Shown here: piece after piece, positions 35,543 to 45,100 of the stretch
Numbering within the stretch: the first letter of the stretch is position 1
How the letters are laid out: every line of letters starts with the position of its first letter
From: JACQFK01 sp041482015
GTDB lineage: Bacteria > Planctomycetota > MHYJ01 > JACPRB01
Length of the DNA: 64,000 bases
Reading direction: 5' to 3'
NCBI GenBank assembly: GCA_041482015.1
Contig: JBGPCZ010000003.1
Coordinates: forward strand, 31,508 to 95,507
Program-made: the position numbers and the translations under genes
The notes under the pieces: model-generated
Database searches by the model: none
Seen by the model: only the letters and a program-made list of their open reading frames with translations
What the model was told of the DNA's origin: nothing

Positions 35543-36124
35543 CTACTCCTTGTCCTCGCCGCGCTTCCGGTTCTCCCCACCCTCGCGGTCGCGACGCTGC
35601 GGACCCTCCGGATTCGGACGGGGCGGCCCGGGAGGCTGGACCCGGAATTCATTGGGACGCTCGCCGCCGCCCTTGAGCCGCTCGACCTCGTGGGTCAGGC
35701 GCTCGACCTGCTCGGACAGCCGGCGGATTTGCTCTTCGATTCCGCCTCCCCGCGGGTTGCCGGGACCCGGCTCGCCGGGACGTCCGGGCATGCGCTCGAA
35801 ATCGCGGCGCGGCGGCTCGGGGGGCCGGGGCGGCTCACCGCCCGGACGGCGCTCCTCGCCGGGACGGCGCTCGCGGTCCGGCTCCGGAGGACGCCGCTCG
35901 GCGCCCGGCCGCCGTTCGGGCTCGCCGCGCGGACGCATCTCCTCCAGCTTCCGCCGGAACTCGTTTTCGATCCGCGCGCGCTCCTCGGCGAACTTCTTGT
36001 CGAGCTCCTGCATCTGGCGTTCGTGGTCGCGCCGGAGTTCCTGCATCTTGCGTTCGACGTCATCCTGCGCCGCGGCGAAGCCGGCCGCGGACACCAGGAA
36101 CACCAGGGTCAGCATGATCTTCAT
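35543..36124 (-). CDS. secreted coiled-coil, Pro/Arg/Glu-rich protein
   Basis: I do not recognise a family. The ATG at 36124 has GGAGG seven bases upstream and gives 193 residues. A signal peptide (MKIMLTLVFLVSAAGFAAAQ) is followed by a heptad-like charged helix (about 22-62, KMQELRRDHERQMQEL), a low-complexity Pro/Arg/Glu/Gly region (about 64-125), a second leucine-heptad helix (EEQIRRLSEQVERLTHEVERL, about 127-148) and another Pro/Arg-rich tail. Coiled coils suggest oligomerisation at the cell surface or in the periplasm. TACAAT at 36173-36178 on the minus strand may be its -10 box. Confidence 0.75.
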   Translation of the reverse strand: MKIMLTLVFLVSAAGFAAAQDDVERKMQELRRDHERQMQELDKKFAEERARIENEFRRKLEEMRPRGEPERRPGAERRPPEPDRERRPGEERRPGGEPPRPPEPPRRDFERMPGRPGEPGPGNPRGGGIEEQIRRLSEQVERLTHEVERLKGGGERPNEFRVQPPGPPRPNPEGPQRRDREGGENRKRGEDKE

Positions 36125-36170
36125 TCGCAATCCTCCAAGGTCCGCCCTGCACAACGGGCGTTGCGACGAT

Positions 36171-36683
36171 TTATTGTAGCCGGATGAGCGGAATGCTCGA
36201 CGTGTCCTCGTCGACGTGCCGGTCGTTCACCGCGCGGATGAACGGGCCGAGCTCGAGACCCATGAAGTCGCGCTGCTTCACCGAGGCGAGCCGCTGGATC
36301 GCCTCGCGGCCGAGACGCCGCGCCCCTTCCAGCTGCTCCATGTGGCGTTTCAGATTCGCCGCCGCCACCTGGATGATCCCCTGGAGGAACTGCGCCTCGA
36401 CCCCCTCGTGCCCGGTCAGGTGCCACAAGCCCTCGAGCTCCTCGTGACACTCCCACCAGTAGGCAAAGTTGTAGAGGTCGATCCCGTGCACGTAGACCTC
36501 GTTCTCCCGCCATTGCCCGGGGGCCATTCGCGGCGGCGGGACCTCGGGGATGCCGTAGGCGTGTCCCTTCGGGTCCCGTCGCGGATGCGGATTGAGTCCC
36601 GGGATGAATCGGTACGGCGGAAACGGCCGCTTCGAGTAACGGGGCCACGCGGGGTCGGCAGCGGCCGGCTCGACAAGCGCCAT
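36171..36683 (-). CDS. DUF309 family protein
   Basis: 170-residue cytoplasmic protein with the DUF309 core: FNYAYWWECHEELEGLW-like stretch (here LYNFAYWWECHEELEGLW, about 91-108), FLQGIIQVAAANLKRHM and a following helical region. DUF309 proteins are small helical bundles of unknown biochemistry. The N-terminal half (about 1-75) is proline-rich and not part of the core. The ATG at 36683 has TATCAT ending six bases upstream and no ribosome binding site, predicting a leaderless mRNA; it is divergent from the methyltransferase gene with 27 bases between start codons. Confidence 0.82.
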   Translation of the reverse strand: MALVEPAAADPAWPRYSKRPFPPYRFIPGLNPHPRRDPKGHAYGIPEVPPPRMAPGQWRENEVYVHGIDLYNFAYWWECHEELEGLWHLTGHEGVEAQFLQGIIQVAAANLKRHMEQLEGARRLGREAIQRLASVKQRDFMGLELGPFIRAVNDRHVDEDTSSIPLIRLQ

Positions 36684-36689
36684 CGGCGC

Positions 36690-36699
36690 ATGATACACT
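36690..36699. promoter_or_regulatory. overlapping divergent -10 boxes for DUF309 and the methyltransferase
   Basis: TATCAT on the minus strand (36690-36695) ends six bases before the DUF309 ATG; TACACT on the plus strand (36694-36699) ends 11 bases before the methyltransferase ATG. The boxes share two base pairs, so the two promoters should compete for polymerase. Confidence 0.45.
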
Positions 36700-36710
36700 G
36701 CGGGCGCGCG

Positions 36711-37406
36711 ATGGCGGACGTATTGACGATCACCCAGCCCTGCGCCCTCGACCTCGAGTGCCCCGAGGGAGTCGCACGTCCCACCGAGTGCTCCCTCGAG
36801 CTCGCCCGCTATCTCTTCTCCGTCCGCGGAAAATCCGTGCTCGATCTCGGCTGCGGGACGGGGCTCTTCGCGATCGCCGCTTCCAAGCTCGGGGCCCGGG
36901 AGGTGTGGGCCACCGACGTCTCCCCGGCCGCGGTCGAGTGCACGCGGAGGAACGCCCAAAGAAACCACGCAGCCTTGACCGCCAAGGCGGGCGACCTTTT
37001 CGATCCCGTCCGCGGACAGCTGTTCGACCTCATCGCCACGAGCCCCCCCCAGCTTCCCGCGCCGCCCGGCGCGCGCGGGCCCGCCTTCGCCGGTCCCGAC
37101 GGCCTCCAATTGTTCGACACGATCCTCCTCCAGGCGCTCAAGTATCTCGAGGAGGGCGGCCAGGTCCTCACGCACCTTTCATCCCTCGCCGACACGAAAC
37201 GCTTCGAGGGTCTGCTGTCCGAGAGTTTCCGCTTCCGCGCCCTCCCGAGGAGCCGCCGCGAGTTCACCCGCGAGGACTATGACGGACTCCACGCGGGTCT
37301 CTTCGACTTCCTCCTGGAGCGGCGAAGGAAGGGGCTGGCCGAATTCGAGGAGGAGGGAGGGAAGTTCTTCCACTGGGTCCGGTTCTACATGGCGATCCGA
37401 CGATGA
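36711..37406 (+). CDS. class I SAM-dependent methyltransferase
   Basis: 231 residues with the SAM-binding motif VLDLGCGTGLFAI (about 43-55), the acidic end of strand 2 in VWATDVSP (about 65) and a TSPPQLP motif at the active site (about 108-114). The last resembles the NPPY-type site of PrmC/TrmN6-like N-methyltransferases with substitutions, so the target could be a protein glutamine or an RNA/DNA base, but it is not certain. The ATG at 36711 is the first that leaves motif I intact; the stop overlaps the next start as ATGA. Confidence 0.82.
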   Translation: MADVLTITQPCALDLECPEGVARPTECSLELARYLFSVRGKSVLDLGCGTGLFAIAASKLGAREVWATDVSPAAVECTRRNAQRNHAALTAKAGDLFDPVRGQLFDLIATSPPQLPAPPGARGPAFAGPDGLQLFDTILLQALKYLEEGGQVLTHLSSLADTKRFEGLLSESFRFRALPRSRREFTREDYDGLHAGLFDFLLERRRKGLAEFEEEGGKFFHWVRFYMAIRR

Positions 37407-38224
37407 AGTGGCTGATCGTCAATGCCGACGATTTCGGCATCAGCAGCAGGAGAAACGCCGGGATCATCGAGGCCCACGTCACGGGCGTCGTGACGTCGGC
37501 GTCCCTCATGGCGTACGCCCCGGCCTTCCGCGAGGCGGTAAAGTACGCGAAGGCCTGCCCCAAGCTCGATATCGGCATCCACTTGAACCTGAGCGACGGC
37601 GAGCCCCTGGTTCTCGGTCATAAGACGCTCGTCGGCCCTGACGGAAACTTCTGGGGGAAGCAGGAGGCGCGCCGTCGGGCGAAAGAGGGATTGATGAACC
37701 TCGGCGAGGTCGAACGCGAGACGGACGCCCAGATCGACGTCCTCCAGCAGGCCGGCCTCAAGGTCACCCACCTCGACGGGCACCAGCACATCCACATTTT
37801 CGGTTCGCTGCCCGACCCGATCTCGCGCGCCGCTTCCAAGCGCGGCATCCGCCACTTCCGCTGCCCCGCCGACAAGATCCGCCCGCCCGTCGAGATCTCC
37901 CCCGACAAGATGACGCGACTCGAGGAATACCGGACGGCCGCCCACCGGGCCACCGAGGTCTACGCAGGGATGAAGATGCGCTGCACGGAGCACTTCGTGG
38001 GGATCGGCCTCTCGGGGTATCTCTCGCTCGAGAACCTGCTCACCGCGATCAAGCAGCTCCCCGAGGGGCTCACGGAAATCATGACCCACCCGGGATACCC
38101 GGACACCCCGGGCGGTTTCTCGGGACCCGATCGCGAAATCGAGCTCCGGGCGCTCACCGACCCGCGCGTGAAAACCCTGCTGAAACAGGAGAAGATCGAG
38201 CTCACGCACTACGGCAAATTGTAA
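37403..38224 (+). CDS. YdjC/ChbG-family carbohydrate deacetylase
   Basis: Predicted metal-dependent deacetylase of acetylated sugars (ChbG removes an acetyl group from chito-oligosaccharides; HpnK acts in hopanoid glycolipid maturation). The 273 residues show NADDFG (7-12), the histidine in GIHLNL (about 59) and DGHQHIH (about 121-127), which together fit the metal site of the family. It begins inside the stop of the methyltransferase gene (ATGA), so the two are co-translated. The substrate is unknown. Confidence 0.88.
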   Translation: MKWLIVNADDFGISSRRNAGIIEAHVTGVVTSASLMAYAPAFREAVKYAKACPKLDIGIHLNLSDGEPLVLGHKTLVGPDGNFWGKQEARRRAKEGLMNLGEVERETDAQIDVLQQAGLKVTHLDGHQHIHIFGSLPDPISRAASKRGIRHFRCPADKIRPPVEISPDKMTRLEEYRTAAHRATEVYAGMKMRCTEHFVGIGLSGYLSLENLLTAIKQLPEGLTEIMTHPGYPDTPGGFSGPDREIELRALTDPRVKTLLKQEKIELTHYGKL

Positions 38225-38246
38225 CGGGACTCTTTTCTTGTTGTTG

Positions 38247-38275
38247 TTGCCGCTGATCTTGGGCTTGGCTACAAT
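38247..38275 (+). promoter_or_regulatory. sigma-70-like promoter of the YceI operon
   Basis: TTGCCG (38247-38252) and TACAAT (38270-38275) are separated by 17 bases. This is the best two-part promoter in the window, and it is followed by a 36-base leader with a GAGGAG ribosome binding site. Confidence 0.6.
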
Positions 38276-38311
38276 TTGTCCGCTCAACCTGACGTGAGGA
38301 GAATTCCCATC

Positions 38312-39577
38312 ATGAAACGAGTGCTGACCCTCAGCTTGCTGGCGCTCGTCGCCGCCTGCGACAAGAAGCCGCCCGCCCCGGTCGCCACCCCGGGCGGATC
38401 TTCGACGACTCCCGCCGCCGAGGCCGCGACCGCCCCGCCCAAGGGCGAGGTCACGTACTACTTCGGCGGCAATCCCGCCCTGACCAACATCACCTTTGAG
38501 TCCAAGACCGAGGTCACGAACATCCTCGGAACCACCAACCAGGCCACCGGGAGTGCCACCATCGATTTTGATGCGGCCAAGGGAAGCTGCAAGCTGGTCG
38601 TTCCCGTCGAGACGCTCAATTCCGGCATGCCCGATCGCGACCGGTCGATGCTCTCGAAAGCCTGGCTCAACGCCAAGGAATTCCCCACGATCGAGTTCGA
38701 GTCCACCAAGGCCACGTTCACGGCCCCATCCTCCTGGGCGCTCGAGGGGAAGTTCACGTGCCACGGCGTGACGAAGGAGATCACTCTCAAGGCCCAGGTG
38801 AAGCGGCTTTCCGATCCCAAGGGGCCCCTGATCAAGGTCAAGACCAGCTTCCCCGTTGCGCTCGCCGACCACAACATCACGATCGACAAGACCGCGATCG
38901 CCACGGTCGACAAGGTGTGGAACGTCTCCATCGACATCGTCGGCTCGACCGTCAAGCCCGCGGGAGTCGCCGACATTCCGGCCAGACCCGACGCACCCAA
39001 GGTCGTCCGCGTGAAGCCCGTCTCCGACGAGGGCATCGAGGGGGCCAAGTACAAGTTCGGCAAGAAGCCTCAGCTCTCGACGATCTCCGCCGTCTCCGAG
39101 ACCGAGATCGAGACCATCACCGCCCAGACGAGCGCGGCCGCGGGGGTCCTCGGGTTCGACAAGGCGAAGGGGACCGGCAAGGTGCGCCTGCGCGTGCCGG
39201 TCGACCATATGAAGACCGGCATCGATCTCCGCGACGAGCACATGAGAGGCCCGATGTGGCTCGACTCGAAGGCCAACCCCGACATCCTCTTCGAATCGAC
39301 GAAGGCGACCAAGAAGGAGGGAAACCTCTGGTCGATCGAGGGCACCTTCACGATGCACGGCGTCACCAAGCCGATCACGGTGGACGTCAGGATGCGCGAG
39401 ATCCCCGTCGAGAGGATCCAGGAGGCCCATTGGGGCGAGCAGCCGGGCCTCGGGTTCGACACGACGTTCACGGTGAAGCTCTCCGACTACGGGGTCAAGA
39501 TCCCCGACGCCGGCAAGGCGAAGGTCCAGGACGAGTGGAAGGTGACGATCAGCCTGGTGGCGCTCCTCGAGGAATAG
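38312..39577 (+). CDS. lipoprotein with two tandem YceI domains
   Basis: 421 residues with a lipoprotein signal (LLALVAAC) and a Pro/Ala/Thr-rich tether, then two YceI (lipocalin-like, isoprenoid-binding) domains at about 42-215 and 240-420. Each has the family pattern FxSKTEV/VSETEI..GxxxFDxAKG, then a DRSMLSKAWLNAKEFPTI / DEHMRGPMWLDSKANPDI stretch and GxFTCHGVTK / GTFTMHGVTK. YceI proteins usually have one domain, so this is an internal duplication. It likely binds a lipid or quinone-like molecule in the envelope. The ATG at 38312 has GAGGAG upstream. It heads a five-gene chain. Confidence 0.88.
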   Translation: MKRVLTLSLLALVAACDKKPPAPVATPGGSSTTPAAEAATAPPKGEVTYYFGGNPALTNITFESKTEVTNILGTTNQATGSATIDFDAAKGSCKLVVPVETLNSGMPDRDRSMLSKAWLNAKEFPTIEFESTKATFTAPSSWALEGKFTCHGVTKEITLKAQVKRLSDPKGPLIKVKTSFPVALADHNITIDKTAIATVDKVWNVSIDIVGSTVKPAGVADIPARPDAPKVVRVKPVSDEGIEGAKYKFGKKPQLSTISAVSETEIETITAQTSAAAGVLGFDKAKGTGKVRLRVPVDHMKTGIDLRDEHMRGPMWLDSKANPDILFESTKATKKEGNLWSIEGTFTMHGVTKPITVDVRMREIPVERIQEAHWGEQPGLGFDTTFTVKLSDYGVKIPDAGKAKVQDEWKVTISLVALLEE

Positions 39578-40039
39578 ATGCGGCTTCTCGCCAAGCTGGC
39601 CTGGATCTCGTCGCTCGTCGTGGCGGCCGCAACGTACCCCGTCGTCGCCATCCTCGCGGCCGGAGCCACCGACGCCTACATCATCGCCGCCAAGAGCCCG
39701 GAATTGGTCAAGTTCAACGAGGACTCGTTCGACGCGCGCGAACCCAAGGAGACCGACGTCGCCTATCGCAAGCGCGTGATGGAGATCTACGGGAACCCGA
39801 TCGACTACACGACGCCCGTGGTGTTCGTCACCAAGGAGAAGTTCATTCGTCCCCCAAAGGCACCCGAGCTCATCCTGCTCCCCGTGGACAAGCAGAAGGG
39901 CGAGAACCCGCTCCAGGTGAAAAGCCTCTACTTCTTCGCGAAATACGTCGCGATGGGATCCGGCGCCTCGTTCGCCGTATTCCTCGCCCTCTTTTTCTTC
40001 CTCCGCAAGCCCGAGGCGAAACCCGCCCCCGTGCCGTGA
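39578..40039 (+). CDS. membrane protein with N- and C-terminal helices, unknown function
   Basis: 153 residues with no recognised family. A hydrophobic segment near 9-32 and another near 120-146 bracket a polar domain (about 38-117) with motifs such as DVAYRKRVMEIYGNPIDY. The topology suggests an extracytoplasmic loop anchored at both ends. The ATG follows the YceI stop with no gap, and the end overlaps the next gene as GTGA. Co-transcription with the YceI lipoprotein suggests an envelope role. Confidence 0.65.
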   Translation: MRLLAKLAWISSLVVAAATYPVVAILAAGATDAYIIAAKSPELVKFNEDSFDAREPKETDVAYRKRVMEIYGNPIDYTTPVVFVTKEKFIRPPKAPELILLPVDKQKGENPLQVKSLYFFAKYVAMGSGASFAVFLALFFFLRKPEAKPAPVP

Positions 40040-40419
40040 CTCCAGCCTTTTTCCGCCGCGCCGCGCTCGTCGTGGCGATCGCCCTCCTCGCCGTCATCGT
40101 CGGCATGAATCTCTCCAGCCTCGGCGCCATCCTGGCGCGGGTGGAGCCGCACCGCACCCTGCGGCTCGCCGTCGCTGCGTCAAGCCTCTCCCTGGGCGCG
40201 GTCTTCGCCGGCCTTCTCATTCGCGACTTCCGGGGGCGCAGCCTGCCCCTCTCGATCTCCCTCAAGCCCGCGTGGCTCGTCTTCGGCTTCCACCTCGTGG
40301 ACTTTTATTACTTCACGATGAAGACCCTGTTCCTCGTGACGGGTCTGCTCGCCGGGGCGATGGGAGTCGCGGGTGTTGTGCTCCTCGCCTTCGCGCTCCG
40401 CCGGAGGGCCGCCGCGTGA
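40036..40419 (+). CDS. small membrane protein, unknown function
   Basis: 127 residues from the GTG at 40036, which overlaps the previous stop (GTGA). Four hydrophobic segments (about 8-30, 42-62, 75-92, 96-120) are separated by short basic loops, e.g. RDFRGRSLPL. No family is recognised. The GTGA overlap on both sides and absence of any other start support it as a real gene in the chain. Confidence 0.6.
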   Translation: MTPAFFRRAALVVAIALLAVIVGMNLSSLGAILARVEPHRTLRLAVAASSLSLGAVFAGLLIRDFRGRSLPLSISLKPAWLVFGFHLVDFYYFTMKTLFLVTGLLAGAMGVAGVVLLAFALRRRAAA

Positions 40420-40985
40420 AGAAGGTGTTCTACGTCGGAATCGCCGTCCTCGTGTACCTCGTCGCCGCGCTCGGACTTTACGGCTGCTTCCGGTTCCATA
40501 GCATGCACGTCGGCATCCTGACGGCGCTCAGCCTTCTCGGCATCCTCCCGTTCACCCTCACCGCGGTACGAAGCATGCGCGGCCTCCCCGTGGACGATCG
40601 GCTGATCACGATATGGGCCTGGCTATCGATGGGAATAGGCATCCTGTTTCGCGCCGTGGAGAACAAAGGCACGGTGGAACTGATCCTGGCGATCAGTTTC
40701 CTTGGGATCAGCATCGGCTCTCTTATCCAGTTCATCAGGAACCCGAAGCCTCCAGCCCCCGGGCCGGACAAGAACGGGCCGTTGATTCAAGCCGAACTTC
40801 AGTCCAAGGGCCATTCGGAATCGATCGGCTGCGCCTTCGCGTTCGGCTTTCTCCTCCTCATGATGGCGCCCGTGTCGCAATTCTTCATCCGGCCCCGGTC
40901 GCTTTTCGTGTTGGCGTCGCTCGCCGCCGTCGGGCTCACGCTGATGCTCGGAGGCGCTCTTTTCGGCCGGAAGAAGCCCTCGTGA
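40416..40985 (+). CDS. multi-helix membrane protein, unknown function
   Basis: 189 residues from the GTG at 40416 (GTGA overlap with the previous gene). About six hydrophobic segments are visible (5-24, 32-50, 66-82, 88-107, 135-152, 160-180) with a proline/charged loop between the fourth and fifth (NPKPPAPGPDKNG). I do not recognise the family. It ends in a GTGA overlap with the lipoprotein gene downstream. Confidence 0.6.
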   Translation: MKKVFYVGIAVLVYLVAALGLYGCFRFHSMHVGILTALSLLGILPFTLTAVRSMRGLPVDDRLITIWAWLSMGIGILFRAVENKGTVELILAISFLGISIGSLIQFIRNPKPPAPGPDKNGPLIQAELQSKGHSESIGCAFAFGFLLLMMAPVSQFFIRPRSLFVLASLAAVGLTLMLGGALFGRKKPS

Positions 40986-42040
40986 AGAGATTTCTCCTGG
41001 GTCTGATCCTCTCCGGGTGCGCGACGGCCGCCCCCACATCCTGGAAGACCGAACCCTCGCCCAGCCTTGACGACCGTTTCTTCCCCGCCCGCTCCGCGTG
41101 GCGCGGCGGCGACGCCGTCTACAGCGTGCCTCTCTCGAACGAGCGGATTCTCTGGCTCTTCGGCGACAGCTTCATCGCGAAACCGGGCGTCACGGTTCGA
41201 GAAGGATCGAAGATGGTCCGGAACAGCCTCGCGATCGAGACGGTCGGCGGCCCCCTCGATTTCTTCTGGCGCACCGAGAAGGACCAGCCGGCCGACGCGC
41301 TGAAATGCCCGGTGGATGGCCACTTCCTCTGGCCGCTCAGCGGTCTCCGCGCGGGGCCGCGCCTGCACCTCTTCCTCCTCGAGATGCAGAACAAGGGCGA
41401 GGGAGCCTTTGGATTCGCCACCGTTCGGAACCTCCTGGCCTCCGTGGAGAATCCCGACGATTCGGCCGATCGCTGGAAGATCGACTACTCGCCGATCCCA
41501 GCCTCCACCGCCACGATGGACTTCGGCGCCGCCAGCGTCGTGACCGGGGACCATGCGTACGTTTACGGAAACCGGCACCGGTTGCCCCGTCACGCCGAGA
41601 CGATCGTCGCCCGCGCTCCGAAGGAATCGATCGGCGACTTCACCTTGTGGCGCTTCTGGAACGGCAGGGACTGGGTGAAGGAGGTCGGTGAGGCCGGCCG
41701 CATCTTCGACGCCCAGGCGACCGAGATGTCAGTCTCGTATCTCGCCTCGACGCGAGCGTTTGTCGCCGTCACCTCGGGAGGATTCCTTTCACCCAACCTC
41801 CTCGTGAGCGAGGCGCCCCGCCCTGAAGGTCCGTGGAGCGCGCCCGTCACAGTTTTCACCTGTCCCGAGGTCGGATGGAAGAAAGACTACTTCTGCTACG
41901 CCGGGAAGGCCCATCCCGAACTCGACCCGACGGGTCACTCCCTCGTCATCAGCTACGCCTGCAACTCGTTCTCGTTCGCCGACGCCGTCCAAGACCTCCG
42001 TATCTACCGCCCGCGCTTCGTGGTCGCGCGGCTGGAGTGA
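40982..42040 (+). CDS. DUF4185/DUF5005-like secreted beta-propeller lipoprotein
   Basis: 352 residues from the GTG at 40982 with a lipoprotein signal (FLLGLILSGC). The body has propeller-like strands, with the family-like WLFGDSFIAKPG and NSLAIET near 55-85 and a late YFCYAGKAHPEL / LVISYACNSFSF stretch. These features resemble DUF4185/DUF5005 proteins, a secreted fold related to glycosidases, but no catalytic residues can be assigned. It is the last gene of the YceI chain. Confidence 0.65.
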   Translation: MKRFLLGLILSGCATAAPTSWKTEPSPSLDDRFFPARSAWRGGDAVYSVPLSNERILWLFGDSFIAKPGVTVREGSKMVRNSLAIETVGGPLDFFWRTEKDQPADALKCPVDGHFLWPLSGLRAGPRLHLFLLEMQNKGEGAFGFATVRNLLASVENPDDSADRWKIDYSPIPASTATMDFGAASVVTGDHAYVYGNRHRLPRHAETIVARAPKESIGDFTLWRFWNGRDWVKEVGEAGRIFDAQATEMSVSYLASTRAFVAVTSGGFLSPNLLVSEAPRPEGPWSAPVTVFTCPEVGWKKDYFCYAGKAHPELDPTGHSLVISYACNSFSFADAVQDLRIYRPRFVVARLE

Positions 42041-42071
42041 ATCGCTCCAACGGAACCGCGCCGTGGTGTCG

Positions 42072-42077
42072 TACAAT
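42072..42077 (+). promoter_or_regulatory. -10 box TACAAT of the triple amidohydrolase gene
   Basis: TACAAT 35 bases before the ATG, with GGGGAGG eight bases upstream of the start; no convincing -35 is seen. It has an ordinary leader, unlike most other promoters here. Confidence 0.45.
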
Positions 42078-42112
42078 CATTACCGCAATTCACGAGCTGG
42101 GGAGGAACCGTC

Positions 42113-45100
42113 ATGCGCTGGATCGCCCTGTCGATTCTCGTCGCGTTCGCCGCGCCGGCGCCCGCGAAAACAATCGCCATCCAGGACGCGACCGTCGTCG
42201 TCGCGCCGCTCATCACGTTGGAGAAGGCGACGATCGTCATCCGCGACGGCCTGGTCGTCGACGTCGCGCCCGACGCCGCGATCCCGCCCGACGCGGAGGT
42301 GATCGACGGGAAGGGGCTCACGGTCTACCCCGGCTTCATCGACGGCCGTTCGACGCTCGGCCTCCCCGCCGACACGAAGCGCTCGATCGAGGCCCAGAGA
42401 GTCGCCGAGGGGGAAAAGCCGGACTTCACAAAGGAGGCGCCTCCCTTCATGGAGCAGGCCAACCGGAAGGGGATCCGCCCGGAGTTCGACACGGTCTCCG
42501 CGCTCAATATCGGTGAGGCCGAGGTGAAGAAGGCCCATGCCGGCGGATTCACGGTCGCGGTCGTTGCGCCGGCCGAGGAACTCCTTTCGGGCCGTCCCGC
42601 GATCGTCACGCTCTCGGCCGCCCCTAGGCGGAACGCCCTTTTGAACGGCGCCCCGATGATGCTCGGCTCCTTTCACACCTATGGTGACGGTTATCCCGGC
42701 ACCACGATGGGCGTCATGGCCCATCTCCGCCAGCTCTTCATGGACGCCCAGCATGTCCGGCGCGTCCACGAGGCCTTCAAGCCCGGCGATCCCCGCCCCG
42801 CCGTCGACCCGGCGATCGAGGCGCTCCAACCGGTGCTGCGCGGCGAGATCCCGCTCTTCATGGAGGCGAACACCGACCGCGAAATCCTGCGCGCAATCCG
42901 CCTCGCTTCGGAATTCGGCATCAAGCTGGGCATCACGGGCGGAGCCGAGGCCTGGCGCGTGGCGGACGAACTTCACAAAAGAAACATCCCCGTCGTCGTC
43001 AGCCTCAAGCTCCCCAAGGAGCCCAGGAAGAAGGACGCGGAGGCGGACGACGAGCCCGAGAAGCTCCGGAAGGAGCATGAGCGCCTCCGGTTCGAGGAGA
43101 TCGACAACGCCCTGCGCCTCCATGAGGCGAAAGTCCGGTTTTGCTTCTCCACGCAGGGGCTCGCGTCACCGGCCGACTCCCTCCCAGCCCTCCAGGCGCG
43201 CATCGAGCACGGCCTCCCCCCCGACGCCGCCGTGGCGGCGCTCACCACGTCGGCCTCCAGGATCCTGGGGATCCAGGCCACGCACGGAACCATTGCGAAG
43301 GGCAAGGCCGCGACCCTCACCGTCCTCACCGCGTCCCTCGCCGACAAGAAGGCGCGCGTCAAGTTCGTCATCGCGGACGGCCGAAAGTTCGACCTCGAGG
43401 TCAAACCGCCCACGGACGAAAAGAAGCCCGGTGAGAAGCCGGCCGCGAAGGCCGCGTTTCTCGCCGACCGTGACATCGAGACCGATGCCGACCGGCGGCC
43501 GCGGCTGAAGACGGGCGGCACCCTCCTTTTGAAGAACGCCACGATCCTCACGGGCGCCGACGTCGGCCGGGTTGCCGGCGCCGTCCTCATCAAGGACGGG
43601 AAGATCGCCGCGCTTGGCGAGAGCGTCGAGGCCGCGGAGGGCATCGAGACGATCGACGCGACCGGGCTCTGGATCATGCCCGGCATCATCGACTGCCATT
43701 CGCACATCGCGAACGAGGGGGGCCTGAACGAGGGCTCGCAATCGATCACCCCCGAGGTCCGCGTGCGGGACGTGCTCAACCCGCGTGACATCGCCGTTTA
43801 CCGCGCGCTCGCCGGCGGGGTCACGTCGGCCAACGTCCTCCACGGAAGCGCGAATTCGATCGGCGGACAGAACGCCACGATCAAGCTCAAGTACGGCGAG
43901 CCGCCCGACGCCCTCCCCTTCCCCGGCGCGCCGCTCGGCGTCAAGTTCGCGCTCGGGGAGAACCCCAAGCAGTCCAATTTCAGCGGGAACCGGGGCAAAC
44001 GGTTTCCCAACACCCGGCTCGGCGTCGAGGCGACGTTCCGCCGCGCGTTCACCGAGGCGCAGGAGTACGCGGAGGCAAAAAGGAGGAATCCGCTTCTCAG
44101 GCCCGACCTGCGCCTCGAGGCGTTGAACGGGATCCTCAGCGGCGACATCCTCGTCCATTGCCACTGCTACCGCACGGACGAGATCCTCATGATCCTCCAG
44201 GTCGCGAAGGATTTCGGCTTCAAGGTGAGGACGTTACAGCACGTCCTCGAGGGGTATCGCGTCGCGCCCGAAATCGCCGGGGCCGGCACGGGCGCGTCGA
44301 CCTTCAGCGACTGGTGGTCCTACAAGGCCGAGGCGTTCGAGGCGATCCCCTACAACGCCGCGCTTCTGACCCGCGCCGGCGTGGTCGTCTCGATCAACTC
44401 CGACAGCGACGAACAGATCCGACATTTGAACGTCGAGGCGGCCAAGACGATCAAGTATGGCGGCCTTTCCGAAAAGGAGGCGCTCGCGACCGTCACGTCC
44501 AATCCCGCGCGCCAGCTCGCGATCGAGGCCCGCGCGGGCTCGATCGAAGTCGGGAAGGACGGCGATCTCGCGGTCTACAACGGCCATCCCCTCTCGCCCT
44601 ACAGCCGCTGCGTCCTCACGGTCATCGACGGCGAGGTCCGGTTCGACCGGCGCGACGCGCCCAACCATTCGACGCGGGGGTTCAGGATCGAGGACCGCCT
44701 CCGGCGCGCTCCGGCGGCGCTCCCCAAGGGCGAGACGATCGCCATCGTCGACGCCGAGATCCACCCCGTCCTTTTGAATCCGTTCAAGGGGACGCTCGTC
44801 TTCTCACAGGGGAAGATCACGGCCATGGGACCCGGCGTCCGCCCGCCGAAAAACGCCGAGGTGATCGACGGCACGGGGCTTTCGGTCTATCCCGGCCTGA
44901 TCGACGCCCACACGCACCTGGGCCTGGCCGAGATCGGCTCCGTGACGGGGATGCACGACGACGCGGAGATCGGGGGCGTCCAGCCGGACCTCCGGGCGCT
45001 GACGGCGGTCAATCCGCACAGCGATCTCATCCCGGTGACGCGGGCGAACGGGATCACGACGGTGCTGACCGCCCCGCACGGCGGGACCATCGCCGGCCAG

